Made by a program: the position numbers and the translations under genes. A stretch of 64,000 nt of DNA from the NCBI GenBank assembly GCA_003996215.1, contig QJPP01001803.1, positions 1 to 64,000 on the forward strand, written 5' to 3'. A model generated the notes under the pieces. The model did no database searches. It worked only from the letters and a program-made list of their open reading frames with translations, and was not told where the DNA came from. Positions 10,214 through 21,954 of this stretch are shown piece after piece. Numbering within the stretch: the first letter of the stretch is position 1; every line of letters starts with the position of its first letter. This stretch comes from Jaltomata sinuosa. Its lineage: Eukaryota; Streptophyta; Magnoliopsida; Solanales; Solanaceae.

Positions 10214-11444
10214 TGTAACACCCCGGACAATTTCTGCTAGGTACATAAAAATTTCTGCTAGTTTGACTCGTGATACTTGGGAGTTTCAAAATTTCTGCTA
10301 GCTTTTGAATCCAGTCCTGCAGATCATCCTCAGGTTTGAGAAACACGACTCAGGTTCACGATCCGTGGATGGTTCCACGAGTTGTGGAACCAACTCGTGG
10401 AACTCATACTGAGGGTTGCCAGTCTCCCCAGGAACCACGAGTGGTTTCCACGACTCGTAGAAGTTTCTATGGGTCATTCTGTTAAATCGTGAAAAGTCTT
10501 CCGCAGCTTGAATTTTGGGCTCAAGAACCACGAGTCCAATCCATGACTCGTGGTTACTTCTACGGCTCTTGAAAGAGACCCGTGGAACCTAAAGCCGAGT
10601 TTTTAAAACAACTTTTCTTAAGTAAGTACCAGGGGTATTTTTATAATTACCCACCCTTTTAACTCCTAAGTGAGGTCATTTTGGCCATTCTTAGCATGAT
10701 TTCTAAGCCTTTTAGCCTAAGTCCCTTCTCATTACATCATTCATCTACCAAAAGAGGAAAGTAATTCTCTCAAGCTCCAAGTCTCAAGCTCAAAGTTCAA
10801 ACCTCCTTTTCTTTTCAATTTCAATTGGGTTAGCATCAATCAAGGTATGTGGGTATTCATTAAGGGTTTCCTCTCACCCTTAAGATCAAATCCCCAAATC
10901 ATTACTTTGATTTAGCAATTTATGAAATTAGAGTTTCTCACCCAAATTGGGGAAAAGTTATGGGTTATGTTTTAAAGCTTCAATTCATGATTTCTCATCT
11001 ATTACCCATGCTTTATTTGAAGTTTTTAAAAGTGTTTTCAAAAGCCCATATGTTAAGTATGAATTTTAGAATGATTCCTTTGAATTGCATGTCTTCAAGT
11101 AAAATTGGTCTGTTTAGATAGCATGACCTCTATTTTCATGAAATGGCATCCTATAGTACTGACGTATATCTTGCACATCATCCTCTTGATGACGCAGATT
11201 CAGGTACTCCTCCTCAGTCTCGTGGCTAGATGAAGTCAGGTATCCAGATTCTGTTGGTGAGTCCTCATTCTTCGAATCATGTTCATCTTGATTTTTATCT
11301 TATGGATTGAGTTATCTCATTTCTATTATGCTTCCACTATGCTTATTTGATATACCTGTTTTAAACTATGACCAAGGGTTAGCTTGGGGCACTTGTGGTC
11401 CCAGGTCCCGTGTTATGTCTAAGGAGTAGCCTCGGGGCATGACA
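10214..11444 (+). repeat. E5 5' LTR (1231 bp, internally deleted)
   Basis: Collinear with 16481-18515 but lacks about 639 bases (junction at 11147-11149, equivalent of 17450-18088) and 132 bases (junction near 11269, equivalent of 18211-18342). The first 100 bases also differ and carry AATTTCTGCTAG three times (10229, 10250, 10290). Ends GGCATGACA. Confidence 0.9.
10330..10590. repeat. CACGAG/CTCGTGG palindrome block in E5 LTR
   Basis: A run of variants of ccacgag and its complement ctcgtgg. The best palindrome is at 10371-10391, with 10-base arms ggttccacga and ttgtggaacc that differ at one pairing position. The 3' LTR carries the same block at about 16545-16875. It lies in the upstream part of the LTR, like the blocks in other families here. 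Confidence 0.7.
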
Positions 11445-11448
11445 AACT

Positions 11449-11460
11449 TGGTATCAGAGT
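11449..11460 (+). other. E5 primer binding site (tRNA-Met type)
   Basis: TGGTATCAGAGT, four bases after the LTR. The usual initiator tRNA-Met PBS of plant gypsy and copia elements is TGGTATCAGAGC, so only the last base differs. Confidence 0.85.
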
Positions 11461-11640
11461 CTCAGGTTTCAAGAGTCCTAGGATGTTTGAAAGTCGCGTC
11501 GAGTAGAGTCTCTATCATGTGTGTGAAGCGCGCCACCCTTATGAGAGGAAAGCTATGAGATTTCTTGAAAACTTCACTTATTTCATGCTCGAATTTTGCG
11601 ATAGAGTTTAACTCTAATATCCCTCTAATCCTTTCCTTGT

Positions 11641-12785
11641 ATGTTTTATATTATTCCTCGATGTGCTAAACCTCACCAAGCCGTTGGAAATTCTTCTCCT
11701 CTAGTTCTAGCCCCCGAGGTCACAAATGAGGAGTTCAGGAATGCCATCCATATGCTATCCCAAACCATGGACACTCAGGCCAACCAGCTGGCTCCTATCC
11801 CTGTCCACCCTCAAGGTGGGGTAGCGACCCGAGTTCATAATTTTATCCATATGAACTCACCAGAGTTCTGGGGTTCGAAGGTAAATGAGGATCCACTAAA
11901 TTTTATTGATGAAGTAATGAAAGTCTTTGATGTGATGCAAGTGGGTGGTGTTGATAGTGTTGAGCTAGCTTCCTATCAACTCAAGGATGTAGCTCATATC
12001 TGGTTAACGCAATGGAAGGAAGCTAGGGATAAAGATGTGGTCCCTATGACTTGGGAGTGTTTTGAGAGGGCTTTCCTTAATCGGTTCTTCCCGAGGGAGT
12101 TAAGGCAAGCGAACTGAGGAGTTTGTGAACTTGACACAGGGATCCATGACTGTTCAGGAGTATGGGTTGAGGTTCATTCAGCTTTCCAAGTATTCTCCTG
12201 CTATGGTGGCTGACCTACATGATCAGATGAGCAAGTATATCTATGGAGTCTCATATTTTGTGAAGAAGGAGTGTAGATCTGCTATGCTATTGAGTGACAT
12301 GAGTATCTCAAAACTTATGACTCATTCCTCACCATATCGAGGGAGACAAGCTTAGGGAGATGGCTATGGAGAACAAAAGAGTCAGATGTAAGAGTTTGGG
12401 ATTAAGCCATCAGAAGTCCAGAGGTGGACATCGATCTGGCTTTCAAAAGAGGTCATCAGGACTGGTGCATTCTACTGCTAGTGTTTCTACTCAGGCCTGC
12501 AGGCCTCGCCACGATCAGTCTTCTAGGGGTGCAGGCTGTTATTCACAGGGGAGTGGTGCAAATGGGCCTTCTTACCCTATTTTCACCAAGGGTGGAAAGA
12601 ATCATCCCAGTGAGTATCTAGACGGTAAAGAGGGTTGTTATGGATGTGGTCAGGTTGGTCACAAGATTCAAGATTGCCCTTCAGTTAAGAAGGGGCAGGG
12701 TGGTAGCAAGACTCAGTCTGCCCCAACAACTCTAGGAAGTCAACCAGCCCAGCAGGGCACTGCTTGTAGTTTTGGTAGTCAGCTC
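11641..12785 (+). pseudogene. E5 gag pseudogene
   Basis: Encodes a Ty3/gypsy capsid-nucleocapsid precursor. The retrotransposon gag core is clear: FWGSKVNEDPLNFIDEV, then SYQLKDVAHIWLTQW and WECFERAFLNRFFPREL (to about 12110). A 2-base loss near 12112 and a further frameshift near 12335 break it. The nucleocapsid zinc knuckle CYGCGQVGHKIQDC (12636-12677) keeps all C-C-H-C ligands. Compared with E6, which has ATG at 24238, the start codon region has changed to tgctaaacct near 11663, so the normal start is lost; the ATG at 11641 lies upstream in frame and may not be real. In E6 gag and pol share one frame, and probably did here. Confidence 0.88.
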
Positions 12786-15700
12786 TAGAATCGTCTTTAT
12801 GCCATGTCCTCTCGACAGGACCAGGAGAGTTCACCGGACATCATTATTGGTATGTTGAAAGTCTTCTATCTAGATATGTATGCTTTGTTAGACCCTGGTG
12901 CCTTCTTATCTTTTGTGACCTCTTATGTAGTATGCAAGTTTGAAATTTGTCCAGGATTGCTCTTAGAACCCTTTTGTGTTTCTACTGCTATTTTTGAGTC
13001 GGTCCTAGCCAAAAGAATCTACAAAAATTGCCCTATCTCAGTCCTTCATACAGTCAATTCCGTAGATCTAGTAGAGTTGGAGATGACTAATTTTGATGTT
13101 ATTCATGGTATGGATTGGTTGTATGCTTGTTATGCCTCGTTCGATTATCGTACTCGAGTTGTCAGTTTTAAGTTTCCAAATGAACATGTCTTAGAGTGGC
13201 AGGTTAGTCCTCAATCCTAGAAGGGTTATTTCATATCTTAAGGCAAGGAAGATGATTTCTAAGGATTATGTTTATCATATAGTTCGGGTTATGGACACGG
13301 AGTCTGAAACCCCATCCCTTCAGTCTTTCCCTATTGTGAATGAAGTCTCAGAAGTATTTCTCGAAGATTTTCCTGGAGTCCCTCCCAAGCGAGAGATCGA
13401 CTTTGGGATAGATCTCCTTCCAGATACGAATCCTATCTCTTTTCCTCCCTATAGAATGGCTCCTGCGGAACTTAAAGAGTTGAAGATCAGTTGAAGGATC
13501 TTCTTGATAAAGGTTTCATCAGGCCTAGCATTTCTCCATGGTGTGCACCAGTTTTGTTTGTGTGGAAGAAGGATGGTTCTCTTAGGATATGTATTCACTA
13601 CCATCAGCTGAACAAGGTCACAATCAAGAATAAGTATCCCATTCCTAAGATTGATGACTTGTTCAACCACCTTTAAGGTGCTAGTTTATTCTCCAAGATC
13701 GACCTTAGATCCAGTTATCATCAACTTTGTGTTAGAGAGTGTGATATTCCGAAGATGGCCTTAAGTACTTGGTATGGTCATTATGAATTTGTGCTTATGT
13801 CTTTTAGTGTAACGAATGCTCCTGTAGCCTTTATGGATCTGATGAACCATGTGTTCAAGCAAATTTTTGATATGTTTGTGATTGTTTTCATTGATGATAT
13901 TCTTATCTACTCTCAGAGTCAGGAGGTGTGAACCATTTGAGAGATGTATTACAAACTCTCAAGGATCGGCAGTTGTTTGCTAAGTTTTGCAAGTGTGAGT
14001 TTTGGATGCAGTCTATTGCTTTTCTGGGTGATATTATGACTAGAGATGGTATTCGAGTTTATTCTCAAAAGATTGAGACAGTGAAGAACTGTCCTAGACC
14101 CACTTCCATATCTGATATTAGGAGCATTTTGGGTTTGGTTGGTTACTACAGGAGATTTGTGGAGGGGTTTTCTTCTATTGCTTTCCCTTTGACTTGATCG
14201 ACTTAGAAGAAGGTTAAGTTTCAATGGTCTAACCTTTGTGAGAAGAACTTTCAAGAATTGAAGACTAGGTTGACCACATCGCCAGTGTTGACCCTACTCG
14301 AGGGTTCAGATGACTTTGTTGTATATTGTGATGCTTCTAGAATTAGCTTGGGTTGTGTTTTGATGCAGCGTGTTAAAGTGATTTCTTATGCTTCTAGAAA
14401 GCTTAAGACTTATGAGAAGAACTACCCTACTCATGATCTTGAGTTAGCAGACGTGGTCTTTACTTTGAAGATTTGGAGACACTACTTGTATGGTGTGCGT
14501 ATGGATGTATTCACAGATCATAAGAGTCTTTAGTATGTGTTCACTCAAAAGGAATTAAATCTGTGACAAAGGAGATGGTTTGAGCTTCTTAAAGATTATG
14601 ATTTAAGTGTGCTTTACCATCCGGGTAAGGCAAATGTTGTAGCGGATGCACTTAGTAGATTGTCCATGGGTAGTGTGTCTTCAGTTGAAGATGGAAAGAA
14701 GGAATATGTTAAGGAAGTTCACAGGCTTGCTCGATTGGGAGTTCGCCTTATGGACTCGACAGAAGGTGGTGTTACTGTTCAAAATGGTTCCGAATCATCT
14801 TTGGTAGCTGAAGTGAAGGCAAAGCAAGATAGTGATCCCATTTTTCTTCAACTAAAGGGTGCATTCAATCAATAAAGGGTTAAGGTTTTCTCCCAAGAGG
14901 GAGATGGTGTGCTTCGTTATCAGGGTCAATTGTGTGTGCCAGATGTAGATAGGTTGATACAACAGATTTTGACTGAGGCTCATAGTTCCAGATATTCTAT
15001 TCACCCTGGTGCCACCAAAATGTACTGTGATCTATGGGAAGTCTATTGGTGGAATTATATGAAGAGGGACATAGCCAATTTTTTGGCTAAGTGTCCCAAT
15101 TGTCAGCAAATGAAGGTAGAGCATCACTGACCGGGTGGCATGACTCAGGATATTTACCTTCCTACATGGAAATAGGAAGCGATCAATATGGACTTTATTA
15201 TTGGTTTGCCCCGTACTCAAAGGCAACACAATTCTATTTGGGTGATTATCGATAGGTTGACCAAATCAGCCCACTTCATGGCTGTCAAGACTACTGATTC
15301 AGCGGAGGATTATGCCAGACTCTACCTCCACGAGATAGACCATTTCCATGGTGTTCCATTATCTATAATTTCAGATAGAGGTACTCAGTTTACATCCCAG
15401 TTTTGGAGATAATTTCAGAGAGGTCTTGGTACTCAGGTGAAGCTTAGCACAACTTTTCACCCATAGACGGATGGCCAGGCAGAGAGTACTATTCAAACTT
15501 TGGAGGATATGTTAAGAGCTTGTGTAATTGATTTCAAGGGTATTTGGGATGATCACTTACCTCTTATTGAGTTTGCCTACAACACCACCTTTAATTCTAG
15601 CATCCAGATGGCCCCTTATGAAGCACTTTATGGGAGGAGGTGTAGGTCTCCTATTTGTTGGTTTGAAGTAGGTGAGGCAGCCTTGATTGGTCCAAATTAG

Positions 15701-16246
15701 GTTCATAAGACTATAGAGAAGGTTCAGCTTATTAGATAAAGGTTGAAGACCGCTCAGAGTCGACAGAAATCATATGCAGATGAGAGGAGAAGGGAGTTAG
15801 AATTTAAAGTTGATGATTGGGTTTTTCTGAAGGTGTCACCCATGAAGGTTGTGATGAGATTTGGCAAGAAAGGAAAGCTTAGTCCCTGTTTTGTAGGTCC
15901 TTATCAAATTCTGAGGAGAGTTGGTAGTGTTTCTTATAAGTTGGAGTTGCCAATGGAATTAGAAGCGGTTCATTCGGTCTTCCATAGTTCAATGTTGAAG
16001 AAGTGGGTTGGTGATCCAACTTTGATTGTTCCTTTGGAAGTTATGGATATGAAGGATAACCCTACTTATGAGGAAGTTCCCATAGAGATTCTTGATCGTC
16101 AGGTTCAGAGGTTTAGAAACAAAGAAGTCACCTGGGTAAAAGTTCTTTGGAGAAATCAGCTTGTTGAGAGAGCTACTTAGGAAGCGGAATCAGCCATGAA
16201 AGCCAAGTACCCTCATCTCTTTCCTTCCGATCCAGTTTCCGCTTGA
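12786..16246 (+). pseudogene. E5 pol pseudogene (PR-RT-RH-INT-chromodomain)
   Basis: All pol domains follow gag. Protease: LLDPGAF, Asp codon 12891. Reverse transcriptase: GFIRPSISPW near 13510, catalytic FIDD at 13887-13898. RNase H: VVYCDAS near 14317 and FTDHKS near 14510. Integrase: zinc finger ending CPNCQQ near 15095, then the triad Asp 15191, Asp 15374 in ISDRGTQF and Glu 15482 in QAEST, all present. The end resembles the Tekay chromodomain (EVPIEILDRQVQR...EATW region, 16070-16180), stop TGA 16244. Stops include 12786, 13674, 14195, 14531, 14563, 14873, 15128, 15174, 15411, 15464, 15698, 15737 and 16178, with frameshifts near 13210, 13490 and 13925. It is non-functional. Confidence 0.9.
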
Positions 16247-16467
16247 GGTAGTAGTTTCCTCATTAGTATGTCTATCCTATTCTATTCCATCAAGCTCCCC
16301 TCATGATCTTAGTATGCATGCATGTTTTTCAAAGTTGATTCAGTCATGTTTTAAGTTCCAAGCTTAGTTTTCATGTTTGTTATTCAGATTTTGTGTGTTG
16401 TTGATTGGTTGGGCTATTTTCTCTCAAGTTTTCCTTGATTAGTCTTCATTCGAGGATGAATGATCCC

Positions 16468-16480
16468 AAGGGGGAGATAT
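16468..16480 (+). other. E5 polypurine tract
   Basis: AAGGGGGAGATAT directly before the 3' LTR, the usual plus-strand primer. The same tract precedes the LTR in E6 (29043) and, on the minus strand, E11 (59222). Confidence 0.85.
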
Positions 16481-18515
16481 TGTAACACCCTAGAATTTGA
16501 TCTAGCTTTTAAACTCAGAAACTAGAAAAAAAATTAAACTCTCAGGGATCACGAGTTAAGTTCACGACCTGTGGAAGGAACCACGAGCTGTGGAGGTGAA
16601 CCGTATAACCAGTTCTATAGATCATCCTTGGGTCTGAGAACCATGAGTCAGGTTCACGATCCGTGGATGGTTCCAAGAGTCAATAAACCAACTCGTGAAA
16701 CTCAGACTGAGTGTTGCCAGTCTTCCCAGGAACCACGAGTGGGTTCCATGACTCGTAGAAGTTTCTACAGGTCATTCTGTTAAATCGTGAAAAGTCTTCC
16801 ACAGCTTGAATTTTGGGCTCAGGAACCAAGAGTCCAATCCATGACTCGTGGTTACAGCTACGGCTCGTGAAAGAGACCCGTGGAACCTAAAGCCAAGTTT
16901 TTAAAATAGCTTTTCTTAATTATGTACCATGGGTATTTTTATAATTAGCCACCCTTTTAACTCCTAAGTGAGATTGTTTTGGCCATTATTAGCATGATTT
17001 CTAAGCCTATTAGTGTAAGTCCTTTCTCATTACCTCATTCATCTACCAAAAGAGGAAAGTAACTCTCTCAAGCTCCAAGTCTCAAGCACCAAGTTCAAGC
17101 CTCATTTTCTTTTCAATTTATGTTGGGTTAGCATCAATCAAGGTATGTGGGTATATTCATTAAGGGTTATCTCTAACCCTTAAGCCCAAATCCCCAAATC
17201 TTTACTTTGATTTAGCAATTTATGAAATTAGGGTTTCTCATCCAAATAGGGGAAACGTTATGGGTTTTGTTTTAAACCTTCAATTGATGATTTCTCATCT
17301 ATTACCCATGCTTTGATTGAAGTTTTTATAAGTTTTTTCAATAGCCCATATGTTATGTATGAATTTTAGCATGATTCCTTTGAATTGCATGTCTTCAAGT
17401 AAAATTGATATCTTTAGATAGCATGACCTCTGTTTTCATTAAATTGCATGCCTAATTCTTCAAGTTATGATTCTACGATGGGAAGTATATCTTGAATTAT
17501 GATTTTGCAAAGATTTAATATTTATGATATGAATTTGTATGACATCAGTTATGTCTCTATGCTTATGAAAAGATTTGACATTAGATATGTCATTAGTTAT
17601 GATCAGTTCTTCGTCAAGATATACATCAGTATTATATGATCTATAAGTATTCTTTTGGGAGAAGTATTTAGCACCAAGTTGGACAGGGTGAGAGTACCCT
17701 TAGTCCGAAATCTACATGCCCCATAGGTTCTAAGCCCCCGCAGTTAGGCATCAGATTTAGTGATCATGCCACAATTATGCCTTTATACCCTAGCAAGGTA
17801 TATTGGGTCCTTTTGATGGGGCATATGCATCGGATTCCATGTAGCTCACATGGTCTATGTCTGTTAGAGAACCTCCCAGAGAAACAGTATTAGGTTTTAA
17901 AATTCATTGACTCTTTGCCTTCAGACTTTAGAACTATTATGATTACGTATGATATTTTGTATATCTTGCTTTGGCATTAAATTGAGTCTCTTACATTTTA
18001 GTTTTACACTTATAGCATGATTTCAGCATTTCAAGTTTATTTGGCATGTTTATCTCAGATTCTAATTTATCTCGCATATTAAGTACATCCTATAGTACTG
18101 ACGTATATCTTGCGTTGCATCCTCTTGATGATGCAGATTTATGTACTCCTTATTAGGCTCATGTCTAGACAAAGCCGGGTATCTAGATTCGATTTGTGAG
18201 TCCTCATTCTTTGAGGACTAGTATTACCCTAGTTATGTTGTCTATCCTTCTTTAGATTTTTGAGTTAGTTGGGGGTCTTGTCCCATCAACTCTATTTGAC
18301 AGTTTAGAGGCTTTTCAAATATAGACAGTATTTGGGTTTTCTTCGAATCATGTTCATCTTGATTTTTATCTTATGGATTAAGTTATCTAGTTTCTATTAT
18401 GCTTCCGCTATGCTTATTTGATATACCTGAGTTAATCTATGACCAAGGGTTAGCTTGAGGCAGTTATGGTCCCAGGTCCCGTGTTACGTCTAGGGGGTAG
18501 CCTCGGGGAATGACA
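16481..18515 (+). repeat. E5 3' LTR (2035 bp)
   Basis: The full-length copy of the E5 LTR. Contains the CACGAG palindrome block (16545-16875) and the pair of regions deleted from the 5' LTR. Ends TGACA and is followed by the TSD AGTAT. Confidence 0.92.
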
Positions 18516-19844
18516 AGTATACACTAGACATCATGGGTAATTCACTCTAAAAGAAGCAAAAAAAGTAGGAAACTTTATTTAGAGACGCATAGGCTGTTTA
18601 ACTTGACTCAAAAAAAACTAGAGATGAGTTTAATAATGTTAATTCATTCAATTTGGTTGTGTTGTGAATATGAAGTCTTAGGAAGTCATATTTGAACCAT
18701 TGTGCCATTTGTGGTGAGTATTTGTTGTGTTTTTTGTATATCTTGATATCTAGAACTTGCCCAGTGTGTGTATGAAATGAAACATAGTGTTGAATTATGG
18801 GATATAATCAAAGCATTTCTTTGTGAACCAATTCTTTTGACTATTGTATGTGCTACCTTTACGTTATCCTTAGTCAAGCCTCTTTGAGCTTTAAGCCTAT
18901 TTCTTTGACTAGCCGCATGTTTAGCCTATTCCATTTATTTGATTACCCTATGTTGATTTGATCCAAAGAGTCCCTAATGCACTTTGTAGTTGAAAGATTT
19001 AAAGGAAGAAGGGAACAAAAGAGAAATGGTAAAAAGATAGAGGGAGGTTTTTGTGGTAAGAATAAGAATTAGATGTGGTGCTCTTGTAAAAAAATAATTT
19101 GTATGTTGGTAGTGAGGAGAGGAAAAACAAATAAAAATAAAATAAAAAAGTTAAAAAAATCTCCTTACTAGCAATAAGTGAATAAATGTTAAGGTAAATA
19201 AACCAAAAGAAAAGGGGGGAGCTTGAAGGGAAACACGACAAAAGATGAAGTTGAGGTGATATAAGGAAAATAGTGAAAAAGTTTAAAGTGAGTGTCTTAA
19301 AGTGCATACGGAGTGTAGTCACTATTGGCCAAAGTGTTCCTACCTATCCCTTAGCTGACACTGCAACCTTCAAAAGTCCTTTTGATACTACAATTTTGAT
19401 GCTTTGTTAATAGAGTATTACACTAAGGGAAAGCATATGGTATATCTTGTATGCATGAAATTTTCTTTGAGAGAGTGAGCGAATTTCTTATCTATATGCC
19501 CAAATTTGAATATATAAATGTATGATGTGAGCAAGGGGCATCTTTCTTAAATGTGTGGGCATAAAATAGTGAGAATCTGGTGTACTAATGATGGCTATAT
19601 TTACACATGATCATGTTGGCCTTATTTTTCATGAAGAGTCGGTTTTAGAGGTTGTGTGGTTTTAATGAAGGGTCTGAGAAAATATGATTGATGTATGCAT
19701 GTTGAGTGGATTATGGGTCATGATTAAACTGTCTAGTTAACTTGGGTGTGAGTAGACCTGTTCAATTTATATCTTAAGATGTGAAATTTTATAGAGTGTG
19801 TAGTGATTTATTCGAGGACAAACAAAGGTTTAAGTGTGGAGTGG
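18516..19844 (+). other. E4 3' untranslated region, right part
   Basis: Continues E4 after E5. AT-rich without a credible ORF; a purine-rich stretch spans 18985-19300. It ends with tttaagtgtggagtgg (19829-19844) immediately before the LTR, the likely polypurine tract of E4, which resembles the aagtgtgggg tract of Athila elements. Confidence 0.65.
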
Positions 19845-21215
19845 TGATCTTGGGCATATTTTTACACCCGCTTGCCTCATTTACCCATGTTTTTGCCTTG
19901 TTTTGAGGGAAAAAGTGATGTATATCCCTATGATTATTTGCATATTCTTAATTCTTAATTATGAGATAATATATGTGATTAGATTCTTTTCAGGGGGAAT
20001 TCGGAGAAAAATAACCCATGAGAGCTAAAACAGAAGCATAAAAGCATTGGAAAGGAGTTAGCAAAGTTCCGGGAGAAAAAGAGAGCAAAAGAAGAAAATC
20101 TGGGCAATGGGGCTATGGTGGGGAGCTGCCCCAGACCCAAAACTTCAGAAAAGTAAATTTGGGGCTATGGTGGGGTGCCACGCCAAGCCTAAAACTTTAG
20201 AAGGCCAGCATTAGTGATATGGTGGCATACCGCGCAGAGCCCAGCCCAAAAACTTTTCAGCTTTTTTCTATTCCGAATCCAAGTAGGAAAAGTGGTAATT
20301 TTCCTCATACTCTATAAAGACATATCAAATCACGATTTTTACATAACTTTTGACCTACGAAGAGCTAGGAGCCACCATGGAGGCTGGAGAATATTGGTTT
20401 CATATTTTCATCTCCTTTATTATTTATTTTACGTTTTTCTTTGGATGAATTATTGTAATTACTCCATGTCTTTATGGAGTTAAACTTCTCGTTCTAGGAT
20501 TAATGTAGCTTCATTATTGTTTTAGTAGACTCTTGATTCGATTTGTGAAGATTATCATATTAGTTGTTCTTATATTCGTGTGCTTACTATTTTAATGCTT
20601 AGCTACCATTAAAATAAATTTATAATCTCTTTGTGAACTCGGAAGAAGAATCATTGGGATAGAATAAAGAATATAGGGAGCAAGGCCTCTCTTTTGTAAC
20701 GTAAAGGGTAGGTTCGTGACTAGGATAGGAATATATCTAGAATGCCTTGTTTAGTTTATACGGGAAGATATATAAAAGCGTTCAAAAGAAGATATCACAT
20801 CCCCACTCAACGATGTAGTTATGATGCTATTCAGGATAGGCAATTAGAGGCTCGAAAGACTATCAGTGTAAAATCAACCCCAAAATCAGAAACTAGATAA
20901 ACAAACAAGTCAATGAAATTGGTTACTGAACATGATTGTTAGCGAATCCATTATTCTAGACCATTTCATCATATTGATTACGTAAAAACCTGTTCTTTGT
21001 TTGGTTAATTGTTCATTAGTTAACTTCTTCTTTTTATTTCTAGATTAGTAAATTCTAAATTTTCCTTTGAGTTTTTACGCTTGAATAAATAATTATAACT
21101 AGTTTAATTTAGAAAAATAGTTGATCGACAAGTCCCTGTGGGTACGACATATGGACTTATAATCCTATATTACTTGTACAACCACGTACACTTATGTGTG
21201 TGTTAGGACCCAACA
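19845..21215 (+). repeat. E4 3' LTR (1371 bp)
   Basis: Matches 6924-8275 along its length. Hairpin block at 20103-20255, TATA-like tataaaga at 20313-20320, Athila-type gacaagtccctgtgggtacg near 21128. Ends CCCAACA; TSD TTTAA follows. Confidence 0.9.
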
Positions 21216-21410
21216 TTTAACTTCCACATATGTATATATGTTCGTGTTATCTATGTTTTTATCTTGTGCCTTTGCTTCTGCTTGATTATATCGTTTCTTC
21301 CGCTTAATTGTTAGCTAGTAGCCCATTACTAAACATTCCGAGATACGGGTATTGGTTCTCCTACTGGGGGCTTGTAGGTGTTATTATGACCGAGAAATAA
21401 GGTTGTGACA
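21216..21410 (+). repeat. E3 5' LTR, right part
   Basis: Resumes the E3 LTR after E4 with cttccacatatgtatata, as at 39305 in the 3' LTR, and ends gaaataaggttgtgaca. Confidence 0.88.
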
Positions 21411-21413
21411 GCT

Positions 21414-21425
21414 TGGTATCAGAGC
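21414..21425 (+). other. E3 primer binding site (tRNA-Met type)
   Basis: TGGTATCAGAGC, an exact copy of the common initiator tRNA-Met PBS, three bases after the LTR end. Confidence 0.88.
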
Positions 21426-21623
21426 TCTAGGCTCACCGGTGTCATCGGTATAGGAGCCAATATGTAGTAGAGTCCTGCGGATCAGGGCAGAGACGTCCGT
21501 ACTCAATCCTCGAGAGGCTATGGTGACATCTTAGGAAGAATAGACTTTTCTTGATTCTATCTTGTGCATAGTATCCATGGAAGTTTCTGGGAATCTCACT
21601 TATTCTCATTCACTCTTCCGCAG

Positions 21624-21894
21624 ATGGTTCATAGGAGATTGTCGGTGTTGGGCAGAGACGAGCCTCTTACTCTAGAGACCCCAACACCAGTTAGGGGTCA
21701 GGCAGGTCATAAAGATAGGGGTCGAGGAAGTCCCAGAGCAGCGTCACCTGCTAGATCTACTAGAGTTGAGAGAGAGAACGAGTATGATTATGAGCCTGAG
21801 TTTGTTCCTGAGCAGTAGCATCTAGACCCAGGGACAGCCCAGGTACCACCAATTCCAGTACCAGTTCCAGCATCAGTTTCTATGCCAGCTTTAG
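21624..21894 (+). pseudogene. E3 gag, N-terminal part
   Basis: Starts at ATG 21624 (MVHRRLSVLGRDEPL), about 200 bases after the PBS. A basic, Ser/Arg-rich N-terminus (DRGRGSPRAASPARSTR) is followed by acidic EYDYEPEF, then a premature TAG at 21816. The reading frame runs on into a Pro/Val-rich linker and is cut at 21895 by E6. The rest of gag resumes at 31164. Confidence 0.75.
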
Positions 21895-21954
21895 CGTAAC
21901 ACCCCGTGCACGTATCCAGCTATCTAAGTTAAAAATCTCAAAAAAATTCAAGTT

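Larger units (their letters stand above)
10214..18515 (+). mobile_element. E5: Tekay-like Ty3/gypsy retrotransposon inserted in E4
   Basis: LTRs at 10214-11444 and 16481-18515, both starting TGTAACACCC and ending TGACA. A perfect 5-bp TSD AGTAT occurs at 10209-10213 and 18516-18520. Order inside: PBS, gag, protease, RT, RNase H, integrase, chromodomain-like end, PPT. It is 8302 bp long; the 5' LTR is shorter because of internal deletions. Every coding domain is present but broken by many stops and frameshifts, so it is dead. It belongs to the same broad clade as E6 and E11 but has its own LTR sequence. Confidence 0.93.
6924..21215 (+). mobile_element. E4: Athila-like non-autonomous LTR retrotransposon, split by E5
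   Basis: Two LTRs in direct orientation (6924-8275 and 19845-21215) start TGATCTTGGGC and end CAACA. They are flanked by TTTAG on the left and TTTAA on the right; the undisturbed target in the E3 3' LTR reads tttagcttcc, so this is a 5-bp TSD with one mutation. Without E5 the element is about 6.0 kb. The PBS resembles the tRNA-Asp-type gcgccgttg-cggggac of Athila/Tat elements, and the LTR end carries the tccctgtgggtacgac stretch typical of Athila. The interior has one orphan ORF and no recognisable protease, RT, RNase H or integrase, so it must have depended on an autonomous relative; E10 is of the right kind. Confidence 0.85.

Noticed and set aside
11449..11460. tRNA-like sequence
   Set aside because: Only the primer binding site complementary to tRNA-Met; no tRNA gene around it.
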